Assembly: GCA_021822115.1 (NCBI GenBank)
Contig: JAJZSA010000019.1
Location: 1-36,198 of the forward strand
Length of the DNA stretch: 36,198 nucleotides
Source of the DNA: Pseudomonadota bacterium
Lineage (GTDB): Bacteria > Pseudomonadota > Gammaproteobacteria > Burkholderiales > Gallionellaceae
Direction of reading: 5' to 3'
Made by a program: the position numbers and the translations under genes. Below the pieces are notes generated by a model. It saw only the letters and a list, made by a program, of their open reading frames with translations. It was not told the origin of the DNA and did no database searches. This document shows, in pieces, positions 9,127-17,483 of the stretch (its first letter is position 1; the number at the start of each line of letters is the position of its first letter).

Positions 9127-9891
9127 ATGTTCATAGATTCCCATTGCCACCTTAACTTCCCCGGACTCAAAGAAGAGTTGCCTGGATTGCTTGCCAATAT
9201 GGCGCATAACCATGTCACGCATGCCTTGTGCGTGTCTGTCGATCTGGCCAGCTTCCCGGAAGTGCTGGCTTTGGCCGCGCAACATGACAACCTGTATGCC
9301 TCGGTTGGCGTCCATCCAGACTATGAACTTGAAGTCGAACCCAGCCAGGCCGAGCTGGAAAGCCTGGCACAACACACTAAGGTCATCGCCATTGGCGAGA
9401 CCGGGCTGGACTATTTCCGCCTGACTGGTGATCTCGAATGGCAACGCGAACGCTTCCGCACCCATATCCGTGCGGCGCGGGCTGTAGGTAAGCCGCTCAT
9501 CATCCATACCCGTGCCGCAGCGGCCGATACCTTGCGCCTGATGACTGAAGAACAGGCATCCGAGGTTGGCGGGATCATGCATTGCTTCACTGAGAATCTG
9601 GAGGTGGCGCTGGCAGCCATAGATCTGGGCTTCCATATCTCGTTCTCAGGTATCTTGACCTTCAAGAACGCCGAATCGATCCGGGAGGTGTCCAGGAACA
9701 TACCTTTGGACCGAATCCTGATTGAGACCGATTCGCCATATTTGGCGCCAGTCCCGCACCGCGGCAAGACCAACCAGCCGGCTTTCGTCAAACATGTCGC
9801 CGAAGAGATCGCACGGGTACGTGGCATCTCGCTAGACGAAGTCGGCATGGTAACCACGAATAATTTCAAGCGACTGTTTCTTTTGAAATAA
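9127..9891 (+). CDS. tatD: TatD family metal-dependent hydrolase
   Basis: A 254-residue TIM-barrel amidohydrolase-like protein of the TatD DNase family (YcfH type). The metal ligands HxH appear at the start (MFIDSHCHLNF), followed by GETGLDYFR, HTRAA, MHCFTEN and ETDSPYLAPVPHRGK, all family motifs. Members are 3'-5' exonucleases or deoxyribonucleases. It starts 3 bases after holB and closes the operon, as ycfH does after holB in E. coli. The exact physiological substrate cannot be told from sequence. Confidence 0.93.
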   Translation: MFIDSHCHLNFPGLKEELPGLLANMAHNHVTHALCVSVDLASFPEVLALAAQHDNLYASVGVHPDYELEVEPSQAELESLAQHTKVIAIGETGLDYFRLTGDLEWQRERFRTHIRAARAVGKPLIIHTRAAAADTLRLMTEEQASEVGGIMHCFTENLEVALAAIDLGFHISFSGILTFKNAESIREVSRNIPLDRILIETDSPYLAPVPHRGKTNQPAFVKHVAEEIARVRGISLDEVGMVTTNNFKRLFLLK

Positions 9892-10142
9892 GGTGTGATT
9901 TCTGACCATTCCATGATTTGCTGCCCTCGATCCAATATACGCATAATGTATATTATGTAAAATTATAAATTGATTGTCCGGCAGCTCCTGTGGCACGCAA
10001 CGAACCTCGCTTCACTAACAATCAGCCGGCACCACAAAATCTCCCCGACTCTCCCAATCAGGATCTCGACCACTCGAAACATCGGCGAGCTACCAGGAAC
10101 AGGATCGGGCAACAATCATCAGCAACCATGATCCAGAAATGA
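9892..10142 (+). other. Intergenic region with a doubtful 50-codon ORF
   Basis: The first part is AT-rich (about 9938-9973, with ATAATGTATATTATGTAAAA) and could hold a promoter. An open frame from GTG 9990 to TGA 10140-10142 would encode 50 residues rich in Asn, Gln, Arg and Pro with no family I recognise. It ends exactly where the terminator hairpin at 10143 begins. No good ribosome-binding site and no clear codon bias are visible, so it is not called as a gene. Confidence 0.25.
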
Positions 10143-10174
10143 AAAAAGCCAGCAGAAATGTCTGCTGGCTTTTT
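10143..10174. terminator. Bidirectional intrinsic terminator
   Basis: A perfect 14-bp inverted repeat (AAAAAGCCAGCAGA / TCTGCTGGCTTTTT) closes a 4-base AATG loop. Runs of A and T at the two ends give a U-tract in either direction. It ends the tRNA-Val transcript on the - strand 5 bases past the CCA, and it can also stop transcription coming from tatD on the + strand. Confidence 0.9.
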
Positions 10175-10178
10175 AGAT

Positions 10179-10253
10179 TGGTGGGCGATACTGGGTTCGA
10201 ACCAGTGACCCCTGCCGTGTGAAGGCAGTGCTCTACCGCTGAGCTAACCGCCC
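10179..10253 (-). tRNA. tRNA-Val, anticodon CAC
   Basis: Read on the - strand this is a 75-base cloverleaf: acceptor GGGCGGT, D-arm TAGCTCAGCGGTAGAGC, anticodon stem-loop CTGCC-TTCACAC-GGCAG, T-arm CTGGTTCGAACCCAG and an encoded CCA. The anticodon CAC reads GTG valine codons. It is divergent from gltX, has its own promoter at 10268-10296, and ends in the hairpin at 10143-10174. Confidence 0.96.
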
Positions 10254-10267
10254 AATCGAGGGCGCGC

Positions 10268-10296
10268 ATTTAATCACAGGCAGGGGTGACGGTCAA
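10268..10296 (-). promoter_or_regulatory. Promoter of tRNA-Val
   Basis: On the - strand TTGACC (10291-10296) and TTAAAT (10268-10273) are 17 bases apart. They are followed by a GCGCGCC discriminator directly before the tRNA. The -35 match is strong and the -10 matches 4 of 6. The GC-rich discriminator is the type associated with stringent (ppGpp/DksA) control of stable RNA genes; that regulation is an inference. Confidence 0.65.
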
Positions 10297-10334
10297 ATCG
10301 TTTCTGCAAAATTTCATCCGGCCCGCATCTGGCG

Positions 10335-10347
10335 TAGAATGCGCGCC
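10335..10347 (+). promoter_or_regulatory. -10 region of the gltX promoter
   Basis: TAGAAT (10335-10340) is followed by a GCGCGCC discriminator. The -35 is weak (TTTCAT or TTCATC around 10312-10318). It lies 37 bases before the gltX ATG and back-to-back with the tRNA-Val promoter. Confidence 0.45.
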
Positions 10348-10376
10348 TTCATCAAGCCCCATTTTCAGGAATCAAC

Positions 10377-11783
10377 ATGACCGTCCGTACCCGTTTCGCT
10401 CCCAGTCCTACCGGTTATCTGCATATCGGTGGCGCGCGTACCGCATTATTCTCTTGGGCATATGCCCGCAAGCATGGCGGTACGTTCATCCTGCGCATCG
10501 AGGATACCGATCTGGAGCGCTCTACACCGGAGGCCGTGCAAGCGATCCTGGATGGCATGGACTGGCTGCGCCTGAACTACGATGAAGGCCCTTATTATCA
10601 AATGCAGCGCATGCCGCGCTATAAAGAAGTCATCCAGCAATTGCTGGATGCCGGCAAAGCCTATTATTGCTACACCACGCCTGAAGAATTGGAAACGATG
10701 CGCGAGGCGCAACGCTCTCGTGGTGAAAAACCGCGCTATGACGGGACTTGGCGCCCCGAGGTCGGCAAGGTCTTGCCAGCGGTCCCGGCTGGCGTAAAGC
10801 CCGTCGTGCGCTTCAAGAACCCGCTGGAAGGTGTAGTGGCCTGGAACGACTTGGTCAAGGGACGCATCGAGTTCAGCAACACCGAACTGGACGATCTGAT
10901 CATCGCCCGTTCGGATGGCACGCCGACCTATAACTTCTGTGTGGTGGTAGACGACTGGGATATGGGCATCACCCAAGTCATTCGTGGTGACGACCACGTG
11001 AACAATACACCGCGCCAGATCAATATCCTGCAAGCACTGGGCGCCAAGGTGCCCAATTATGCGCATCTGTCGATGATCCTGGGCGACGACGGCACCAAGC
11101 TGTCCAAGCGCCATGGCGCAGTCAGCGTCATGCAATACGACGAGGACGGCTATCTGCCGGAGGCTGTCATCAACTATCTCGCCCGCCTCGGCTGGTCGCA
11201 TGGCGACGACGAGGTGTTCTCGGTCGAGCAGTTCTGCGAGTGGTTCGATCTCGACCATATCACCCCTTCCGCCGCCCAGTTCAATACCGACAAATTGAAG
11301 TGGCTGAACAACCATTACATCAAGCAGACCGATAACAACGTGCTGGCGGACAAGGTGCGTGCGCGTTTGCAGGCACGCGACATCCAGGTGGGCGACAGCC
11401 CCGCCCTCGCCGCCGTGATCGGTTTATATAAGGAGCGTGTCTCGACCTTGAACGAACTGGCCGATGCGGCCGAAGTGTTCTATATCGATCTGCACCCTGA
11501 TGCGACACTGCTGGAAAGCCAGCTCAGCGCTGAAGCCATCCCTGCGTTGCGTGAACTGTCGAACAAACTGACTACCGTGACTTGGGAAGCAGCAGCCATC
11601 GGCGCAGCCATCAAAGAGGTCATCGGTCAGTTCGGCCTGAAGATGCCCAAGCTCGCCATGCCCTTGCGCGTGATGTTGACCGGCCAGACTCAGACTCCAT
11701 CCGTCGATGCATTGGTGGCATTGTTCCCGCGCGAAATGGTCTTGGCACGCATGGCCAAGCATCTCGCCAATAAATCTGCATGA
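10377..11783 (+). CDS. gltX: Glutamyl-tRNA synthetase
   Basis: A 468-residue class I aminoacyl-tRNA synthetase that charges tRNA-Glu. The HIGH-type motif [14 protein letters not shown] is at residues 10-22 and the KMSKS-type motif KLSKR at 241-245. The Glu/tRNA-binding segments IEDTDLER and [14 protein letters not shown] are present. The length fits discriminating GluRS, and the protein lacks the second zinc-ligand pair seen in E. coli (only C98 remains). An AGGA site at 10367-10370 supports ATG 10377. It sits between a divergent tRNA-Val gene and downstream tRNA-Ala/tRNA-Glu genes. Confidence 0.97.
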   Translation: MTVRTRFAPSPTGYLHIGGARTALFSWAYARKHGGTFILRIEDTDLERSTPEAVQAILDGMDWLRLNYDEGPYYQMQRMPRYKEVIQQLLDAGKAYYCYTTPEELETMREAQRSRGEKPRYDGTWRPEVGKVLPAVPAGVKPVVRFKNPLEGVVAWNDLVKGRIEFSNTELDDLIIARSDGTPTYNFCVVVDDWDMGITQVIRGDDHVNNTPRQINILQALGAKVPNYAHLSMILGDDGTKLSKRHGAVSVMQYDEDGYLPEAVINYLARLGWSHGDDEVFSVEQFCEWFDLDHITPSAAQFNTDKLKWLNNHYIKQTDNNVLADKVRARLQARDIQVGDSPALAAVIGLYKERVSTLNELADAAEVFYIDLHPDATLLESQLSAEAIPALRELSNKLTTVTWEAAAIGAAIKEVIGQFGLKMPKLAMPLRVMLTGQTQTPSVDALVALFPREMVLARMAKHLANKSA

Positions 11784-11788
11784 CGCGC

Positions 11789-11817
11789 TTTACAAGGTAC
11801 GGGGCCATCACTATAAT
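11789..11817 (+). promoter_or_regulatory. Promoter of the tRNA-Ala/tRNA-Glu unit
   Basis: TTTACA (11789-11794), a 17-base spacer and a perfect TATAAT (11812-11817) are followed by a GCGCGC discriminator. It starts right after the gltX stop and 30 bases before tRNA-Ala. This is the best sigma-70 promoter in the window. Confidence 0.85.
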
Positions 11818-11847
11818 GCGCGCTCTTTTCGAGGGCAGCACCACTTT

Positions 11848-11923
<76 letters not shown>

Positions 11924-11947
11924 ATTCGAGAAGAAATGCAACACCCA

Positions 11948-12023
11948 GTCCCCTTCGTCTAGAGGCCTAGGACACCGCCCTTTCACGGCGATAACACGAG
12001 TTCGAATCTCGTAGGGGACGCCA
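11948..12023 (+). tRNA. tRNA-Glu, anticodon UUC (copy 1)
   Basis: A 76-base cloverleaf starting GTCCCCTTCGTCTAGAGG, anticodon loop CTTTCAC (anticodon TTC, reading GAA/GAG), T-arm ACGAGTTCGAATCTCGT and encoded CCA. It lies downstream of gltX, the enzyme that charges it, and is identical to copy 2 at 12082-12157. Confidence 0.96.
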
Positions 12024-12031
12024 GATTCAGA

Positions 12032-12060
12032 AGGCTCACAGCGATGTGGGCTTTTTATTT
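12032..12060 (+). terminator. Terminator between the two tRNA-Glu genes
   Basis: AGGCTCACA (12032-12040) pairs with TGTGGGCTT (12045-12053), with two G-T wobbles, around a GCGA tetraloop and is followed by TTTTTATTT. It looks like a functional intrinsic terminator placed before the second tRNA-Glu copy, which has no obvious promoter of its own in the 20 bases left. Confidence 0.7.
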
Positions 12061-12081
12061 GAGACAGTTCGCAGTACCGCA

Positions 12082-12157
12082 GTCCCCTTCGTCTAGAGGC
12101 CTAGGACACCGCCCTTTCACGGCGATAACACGAGTTCGAATCTCGTAGGGGACGCCA
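12082..12157 (+). tRNA. tRNA-Glu, anticodon UUC (copy 2)
   Basis: Base-for-base identical to copy 1, including the preceding CAG and following GACGCCAGA context. It is the last gene of the tRNA unit and is followed 7 bases later by a strong terminator. Because a terminator precedes it, its expression probably depends on read-through from the tRNA-Ala promoter. Confidence 0.96.
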
Positions 12158-12163
12158 GACAAA

Positions 12164-12193
12164 AAAACGGACACTTTCCCAAGTGTCCGTTTT
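12164..12193. terminator. Bidirectional terminator between tRNA-Glu and pelG
   Basis: AAAACGGACACTT and AAGTGTCCGTTTT form a perfect 13-bp stem with a 4-base TCCC loop. It ends the tRNA unit (+) and, 22 bases past the pelG stop, the pel transcript (-). Confidence 0.92.
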
Positions 12194-12215
12194 CATTTCT
12201 CCCCCCCTCCATCAC

Positions 12216-13589
12216 TCACTGCAACATGAAGGTCTCGTATTCCAGCAGGTCCAGTTTGCGCGACAGCAGTTGCATGCCCACCAGCACAGTGATGAGCAAA
12301 GACAAGCAAAAGCCATAGCCGTAGAAATTCGCCCCCAGTTGCAGACTCAAGGCGGTCAACGCCGCGTTGGTCAGCAGGAAGATGACACACAGCACCACCA
12401 CGATGTGTCGCTTGTCCAGATAGAAGAAGATGTTCAACACGCCAAGCAGCACCACCTGCAGCCCCACGGCGACCACGTCGATGTAGAACAACGGCAGATA
12501 CAGCAGCGAGATACCCAGCCAGCTCAACAGCCGCTCACCGAGCACGAAGACCAATAGCACGGTGATGGCCTGGATCTTGACGATCTCGAACAGGCCTTGG
12601 CGCACGGTGAACAGCATGTTGTCGCGCATGCTCTCGATATGGTCCAGCGAACCGCCCTCGCGCACCGCGTCATAGAACTTCTCGTAATACTCCACAAAGT
12701 CGGTCTCGATGCGCACCAGGAACACGGCCATGCCGGGGATGATCGCCAGATAGGCCAGGAAGATGGGAAAGTCGTAGATCAGGGAGGCTCGTAGCGGTCC
12801 GATGATGTGCTGGCTGGTCTCCGGATAGAACCAGAACATCAGCTTGTCGGTCCACACGGCCAGGTTATACAGGAAGCCCGCCCACACCAGGCTCAGGAAC
12901 ATGGCGCCGGGGCGCATGAAATCGAAAGCGAGTGCCGGTCGGCTCAGGGGGAAGGTGCGCAGGATCAAGGCGATCATTCCCAGCAGCAAAACGAAATGGC
13001 CGATGACGAAGCCCAGCAGCAGACCTTCCATGCCCTGCGTGCGCAGCAGCAAGGCGCCCAGCACGGTGATCGTATAGCCGATGGCGAACAGCACCACGAT
13101 CTCCTTGTATTGCTTCATCCCGGACAGGAAGATGGTCGCTACCCAGATCGCACACAGCGTCACGAAGCCCGAAAGCATCAGCAAGCGATACGACAAACTG
13201 AGGCCCGAGAACAGGAAGAAGATCGCGAACAGACCGCAGATGCCGCTGATGGTGGTGACTAGCAGCATCACGCCGTTGAAGTTGGCGAGCACGATGTCAT
13301 CCTGCTTTTTGAACAACGTATCGGCAATGAAGCGCGTAAAGCCAAGCTGAATGAAGCCGGTCAGGATCAGTGAACTGAGAATCAGATAAGTGACCGACAC
13401 CTGGAACTGCACGATGGCAGCCTGCGGATAGACCACCCCCAGGCTCAGGAAACCGACGAACAGGATGCCGATGATGGACAGCACCCACGGCCCGGAACTG
13501 ATGATGCCGGCATAGGCATAAGCCTGGACCAGACCGAAATAACTTTTCTTTTCCAGCAGCTTGCGCAGCTCGAAGCCTATGCCTGCCAT
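12216..13589 (-). CDS. pelG: Pel polysaccharide inner-membrane transporter PelG
   Basis: A 457-residue, strongly hydrophobic protein with about a dozen predicted membrane segments starting MAGIGFELRKLLEKKSYFGL. PelG is a member of the polysaccharide transporter branch of the MOP flippase superfamily and is proposed to carry the polymer across the inner membrane with PelD and PelE. The length equals that of Pseudomonas PelG (about 456). It is the last gene of the pel operon; its start overlaps pelF by 13 bases, and a terminator follows its stop. Confidence 0.95.
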   Translation of the reverse strand: MAGIGFELRKLLEKKSYFGLVQAYAYAGIISSGPWVLSIIGILFVGFLSLGVVYPQAAIVQFQVSVTYLILSSLILTGFIQLGFTRFIADTLFKKQDDIVLANFNGVMLLVTTISGICGLFAIFFLFSGLSLSYRLLMLSGFVTLCAIWVATIFLSGMKQYKEIVVLFAIGYTITVLGALLLRTQGMEGLLLGFVIGHFVLLLGMIALILRTFPLSRPALAFDFMRPGAMFLSLVWAGFLYNLAVWTDKLMFWFYPETSQHIIGPLRASLIYDFPIFLAYLAIIPGMAVFLVRIETDFVEYYEKFYDAVREGGSLDHIESMRDNMLFTVRQGLFEIVKIQAITVLLVFVLGERLLSWLGISLLYLPLFYIDVVAVGLQVVLLGVLNIFFYLDKRHIVVVLCVIFLLTNAALTALSLQLGANFYGYGFCLSLLITVLVGMQLLSRKLDLLEYETFMLQ

Positions 13590-15097
13590 GTGAGCACCTG
13601 TTCGTAGATGGAGCGGTAGCTGGCAAACATGCGTTCCTGGGTGTAATAGGTTTCCACTCGCTTGATGCCGGCCTCGCTGGCGGCCTGCCAGACTTGGGAA
13701 TCACTCAGCAGTTCGAGCGAAGCTTCGGCCAAGGCCTGCGGATCGGCGATACCCACGATGCGCCCCGCCGCCCCCAGCGCACGGTCTGCTTCGTCCAGAC
13801 CATACACGAGCTGACGGCATGAACCGACATCGGTGCTGACCGCCGGTACGCCGGCGGCAAAGCCTTCCAGCAGCACCAGCGGCAAACCTTCGCTGATCGA
13901 ACTGAGGATGACCAGGCCGACCTTGGGCAGCAGTTCAGTCATCTGCTGGAAGCCGAGGAACTTGATGTTGTCATTGAGGCCGAGACCGTCCACCAAGTCA
14001 CGACATTCCTGCACGTATTCCGGCGATTCGTCCTCCGGCCCCGCGATCCAGCCCTGCGCCTCCGGCATGCGGTTGGCGATGGTGCGCATGGCGCGGATAT
14101 AGGTCTTGATATCCTTGATCGGCACCACGCGGCCGATCAGGCACAGGATGGGCGGCGGATCCTTGGGACGCAGTTCGCGCAAGGCAGCGAAGCGCGGCAC
14201 GTTCACCCCGTTGGGGATGTTGCAGGTACGCTCCGCCGGGGCGCCATCCTCCACCTGGCGCAAGCGGTTCGCCTCATAGAGAGCGACGATATGGTCGGAA
14301 CTGTCGTAGCAACGCGAACCCAGCGCCTGGAAGAAGCGTATCCATAGTTGGCGGAAATAACTGATCTCGGTCGGGTCGCGCTGGAACACGTTACGGTTGT
14401 CCTTGATCCATTGCGCCTGGAACAGGTCGATCTTGCGCTCCTTGGTATAGATGCCGTGTTCGGATAGCACCAAAGGACGCTTGTTCTGTTCTTTCAATAG
14501 CGAACCAAGCAAGCCGGCGTAACCGGTGGAAACCGTGTGATAGGCCTTCACCGGAATGAAGGTGCGTGCGATCTCGGCCAGCATCCAGATCGGCGCATGC
14601 ATGGAGCGCACGGTCCAGAAATAATCGACGAACGAAGGGTCGGTGCAGTAGGCTTGATATTTCTCGCGCACGAAATCCCAGGCTTCCTGGCTGTACAGGA
14701 AAGCCTCCAGGCTGGCCTTGCCATCGGGCGCCAGCTCGGGGATGAGTCGGCGGAACATGGCCGAACCTTCACTTTGCGTCTCCGGCGAGCGGAAATGCCC
14801 GTGCATCTGCTTCACCTGTTCGAACGTCGCGCGGTCACCATGGATGGGCCTGATCTGCGGCGCCGCCATCTTGTTGTACAAATAATGCGTCTCCAGGTGC
14901 ACGACGTTGTCGGGCAAGGCATATTTCGGTTTGCCATAGTCCTCCGGCTGGCTGCCGATGAAGATGATGGCGAAGGTATATTCCGGGAAACCGCGGATGA
15001 TCTGGTTGACCCAGCTCGACACGCCGCCCGAGACATAAGGGAAGGTGCCTTCCAGCAACAAACCGATATCGGCACTTTCCGCACGCGGGAAATTCAT
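13577..15097 (-). CDS. pelF: Pel glycosyltransferase PelF
   Basis: A 506-residue cytosolic GT4-family glycosyltransferase, the polymerase of Pel. The N-terminal ADIGLLLEGTFPYVSGGVSS is the donor/acceptor glycine-rich loop, and the EX7E motif of retaining GT-B enzymes is Glu403...Glu411 (SEGLPLVLLEGF). IGRVVPIKD marks the second Rossmann domain. It builds the cationic GalNAc/GlcNAc-type polymer from UDP-sugars, which fits the UDP-sugar epimerase at the head of the operon. The ATG overlaps the pelE stop (ATGA). Confidence 0.96.
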   Translation of the reverse strand: MNFPRAESADIGLLLEGTFPYVSGGVSSWVNQIIRGFPEYTFAIIFIGSQPEDYGKPKYALPDNVVHLETHYLYNKMAAPQIRPIHGDRATFEQVKQMHGHFRSPETQSEGSAMFRRLIPELAPDGKASLEAFLYSQEAWDFVREKYQAYCTDPSFVDYFWTVRSMHAPIWMLAEIARTFIPVKAYHTVSTGYAGLLGSLLKEQNKRPLVLSEHGIYTKERKIDLFQAQWIKDNRNVFQRDPTEISYFRQLWIRFFQALGSRCYDSSDHIVALYEANRLRQVEDGAPAERTCNIPNGVNVPRFAALRELRPKDPPPILCLIGRVVPIKDIKTYIRAMRTIANRMPEAQGWIAGPEDESPEYVQECRDLVDGLGLNDNIKFLGFQQMTELLPKVGLVILSSISEGLPLVLLEGFAAGVPAVSTDVGSCRQLVYGLDEADRALGAAGRIVGIADPQALAEASLELLSDSQVWQAASEAGIKRVETYYTQERMFASYRSIYEQVLTWQA

Positions 15098-16137
15098 ATG
15101 AGCGCCCTCTTCCCATCAGTTTCCGCTGGTGGCGGGGTTGGCTGCGTCTCTACCCAGAAATTGATGATCGATCTCATGAAGGGCGTCACCTGATCTGTCG
15201 AGATGCGTCCCAACAGCTCGCGTACCTTGGGGAAATCATGCTGATCGAAAGCGATCTGCGTGATGTAGGGCAGCACGCGCGACTCCGGCAAGCCGTAAGC
15301 GACAGCCTGTTGCATGAAGTGCAAAGCCTCATCCGCCTGTTTCAGCTCATACAGGATGCGGCCCTTGAGGAAGAGCAAGCCGCTGTCCTCCCCGCCCAAT
15401 TGCGTGGCCGAATCGATATAGGACAGCGCCTGTTTCAGGGAGTGGGTGCGCAGATCGCCTTGTGCCAGTCCGGCATAGACCAGTTCCCAATACAGCTCCG
15501 CCAACTGGCGCAGACAGATGAGACGCAACTCATTGCTGCTGGCCTTGCGCAGCTTGTCCAGCTCCTGATGGATCTGGGCGGTGATTGTTTTCTCTCGACT
15601 ATCCAGCAAGCCATAAGCCACCAGGCGGATGTCATCCGATGAGTCGCCCAGCATATCCTGCAACAAGGGGCTGGAGACCCGCGCCGGCATACCCTGCAAG
15701 GCCAACAGCGATTGCAGACGCTTGGGGGTCGGGATGGAAGTCTGCGCCAGGCGCGACTTGATGCCCCCCTGACTGAATTGATGATCGGTTTCGCGCATGT
15801 TCAACACATATTCCGGCAGTGGCAGGCTGGCAAATGGATGACGCAATACTGCGCGGCGGCGGAAATTGGCGATCATGAAAGCGATAACGACCCCCAGCAA
15901 CCCGATCAACGGCATGAAGAAAGCGAAGTTGAACAATAGCGCCAGCATGGGCAGCTTGGGCTGACGGAAGGTCTGTGGCACGAAGGGCCAGATGAAGGCT
16001 GCTTGCAGAGCGCTGCCGGCGCCATGCAGCAACAGGCACCATGCCAGCAGATCGTCCCCGCTTTGGGTCCTGAACAAATATTCCAGACTGGAGATCTCCA
16101 GCAGGAAGGCTGTCGCCAGGAACAGATACTTGATCAT
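15094..16137 (-). CDS. pelE: Pel inner-membrane TPR protein PelE
   Basis: A 347-residue protein with two N-terminal hydrophobic stretches (about residues 2-60 and 85-110, the latter LLFNFAFFMPLIGLLGVVIAF), then a soluble domain with helical tetratricopeptide-like repeats such as DSGLLFLKGRILYELKQADEAL. PelE is thought to scaffold the PelD-PelE-PelF-PelG synthase/transport complex. It is ATGA-coupled to pelF downstream and to pelD upstream. Identification relies on position, length and domain layout; sequence conservation in this family is low. Confidence 0.92.
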   Translation of the reverse strand: MIKYLFLATAFLLEISSLEYLFRTQSGDDLLAWCLLLHGAGSALQAAFIWPFVPQTFRQPKLPMLALLFNFAFFMPLIGLLGVVIAFMIANFRRRAVLRHPFASLPLPEYVLNMRETDHQFSQGGIKSRLAQTSIPTPKRLQSLLALQGMPARVSSPLLQDMLGDSSDDIRLVAYGLLDSREKTITAQIHQELDKLRKASSNELRLICLRQLAELYWELVYAGLAQGDLRTHSLKQALSYIDSATQLGGEDSGLLFLKGRILYELKQADEALHFMQQAVAYGLPESRVLPYITQIAFDQHDFPKVRELLGRISTDQVTPFMRSIINFWVETQPTPPPAETDGKRALI

Positions 16138-17483
16138 GCCGGTCTGCCCTTGAGCAGATGTTCCAGCGTGGCAATCGGATCATCCTCAGCCAGGCTTATC
16201 TGCACCGGATGCATGCTGGTCTCATCGAAGCCGAGCTGTACGTATTCCTCCATCATCTTATCGACGCGCAACAGATAACCTTGCACCGCAGCCTCGTTGG
16301 CCAGTGGCATCAGATTGACGATCTCGGTACGTTCCGCCTGCTCCACCTGCCAGACCAGGTCCAGCCCGCGACGCTGCAACATCAGGCGACGGATCGCCTG
16401 TTGGCCCAGGTCATCCCTGGCGAAGGACAGTACCACCAGATGGCTGTTGATCCCAAAACGACGTTGCAGATTGAACAATCGTGAGAACTCGGCTGCAAAA
16501 TCGGCCGGAGCATCGGGGAAGTGCTGATAGAACTCGCTCGAACCGCGTGCCTCAGCCAGACAGTCGGCGTAGTAGCCCAGCATCACCGACAACATCTGCA
16601 AGTTCTCTTTATTGAGCGCCAGGAACGGCAGACTACTGATGGACAACACTCCCAGCAGCTGTTTGTCACTGGTCAGGATAGGCGCGATCACCAGGAAGGG
16701 CGAAGGCATCTCCTTGTCCGCCAGTCCTTCGGTCAGCAAATGTGACAACGTCTGATGCTGCAAAGCATGGCGCAACAAGGGATCGCCTGCATCCAACGAC
16801 GGTGGTGAGCCGATCATCGCGATCTGATGGTAGCCGCCCTGCCCGTTCGGGATATGGATCGCAGCCGACTCCAGCTGACAGTATTGGGTCAGCATCTGCA
16901 ACAAGGCCGGTGCCGCCGGCAATTCTTCTTCCTCTGCCGCCCGGGTGGTCAGCTTGCGCAGGTTGATCAGTGCATCACGCAAGGTGACCGGTTTGGTCAG
17001 GACCTCCTGCTCCATGCGGTCATGCGACAGACGCAGCAGCAAGTGACGCAAAGTGATGCGACTCAGGCGTTCATGCAGATAACGGCTGCTTTCCTCCGCA
17101 CGGCGCAGACGCGATCCCCAGGCGGCGCTGAATTCTCCGCACAGCATCACCAGCACCAGCCCCCCCAGAAAAAATTGCTCAGGGAAGCTCTCCTGGTTGC
17201 TGGTTACGCGCTCGATCAACAACCAGGCCAATAAGAGGAACAAGGAAGACGCGATACCCGGGGCCACGCCATAACGCAGCGCGACCAGCACCGGGGCAAG
17301 CCAGATCCATGGGAACTCTCCACCGATCTGGAACGGATTGTCGCGCTGGAAGAACATTCCCAGCACCAGCGCACATAGAGTGATGGCAATGACTTCCAGC
17401 CACATCCAGCGACTGTGCAGGACGGGAGCGAAAACGCCGCGCAAGCGTTCGAGCAAATGAGTGGCGGTGATGCGAAGGTTCAT
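16134..17483 (-). CDS. pelD: c-di-GMP receptor PelD
   Basis: A 449-residue inner-membrane receptor that switches Pel synthesis on when c-di-GMP binds. About four membrane helices (roughly residues 25-120) are followed by a coiled segment, a GAF-like domain and a degenerate GGDEF domain. The inhibitory-site-type motif RGLD is at residues 372-375 and Arg406 lies about 30 residues later, close to R367-D370 and R402 of Pseudomonas PelD. A GGDEF active-site motif is absent, as expected. ATG 17483 overlaps the pelC stop (ATGA); a longer frame up to 17582 lies inside pelC and is rejected. Confidence 0.94.
   Translation of the reverse strand: MNLRITATHLLERLRGVFAPVLHSRWMWLEVIAITLCALVLGMFFQRDNPFQIGGEFPWIWLAPVLVALRYGVAPGIASSLFLLLAWLLIERVTSNQESFPEQFFLGGLVLVMLCGEFSAAWGSRLRRAEESSRYLHERLSRITLRHLLLRLSHDRMEQEVLTKPVTLRDALINLRKLTTRAAEEEELPAAPALLQMLTQYCQLESAAIHIPNGQGGYHQIAMIGSPPSLDAGDPLLRHALQHQTLSHLLTEGLADKEMPSPFLVIAPILTSDKQLLGVLSISSLPFLALNKENLQMLSVMLGYYADCLAEARGSSEFYQHFPDAPADFAAEFSRLFNLQRRFGINSHLVVLSFARDDLGQQAIRRLMLQRRGLDLVWQVEQAERTEIVNLMPLANEAAVQGYLLRVDKMMEEYVQLGFDETSMHPVQISLAEDDPIATLEHLLKGRPA

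Noticed and set aside
11948..12157. A possible prophage or integron attachment site, because tRNA-Glu is duplicated
   Set aside because: Both copies are full length with normal ends, and there is no integrase or foreign segment between them, only 58 bases.
12183..12557. A 124-codon Gln/His-rich frame on the + strand after tRNA-Glu
   Set aside because: It is antisense to the end of pelG and begins within the terminator region.
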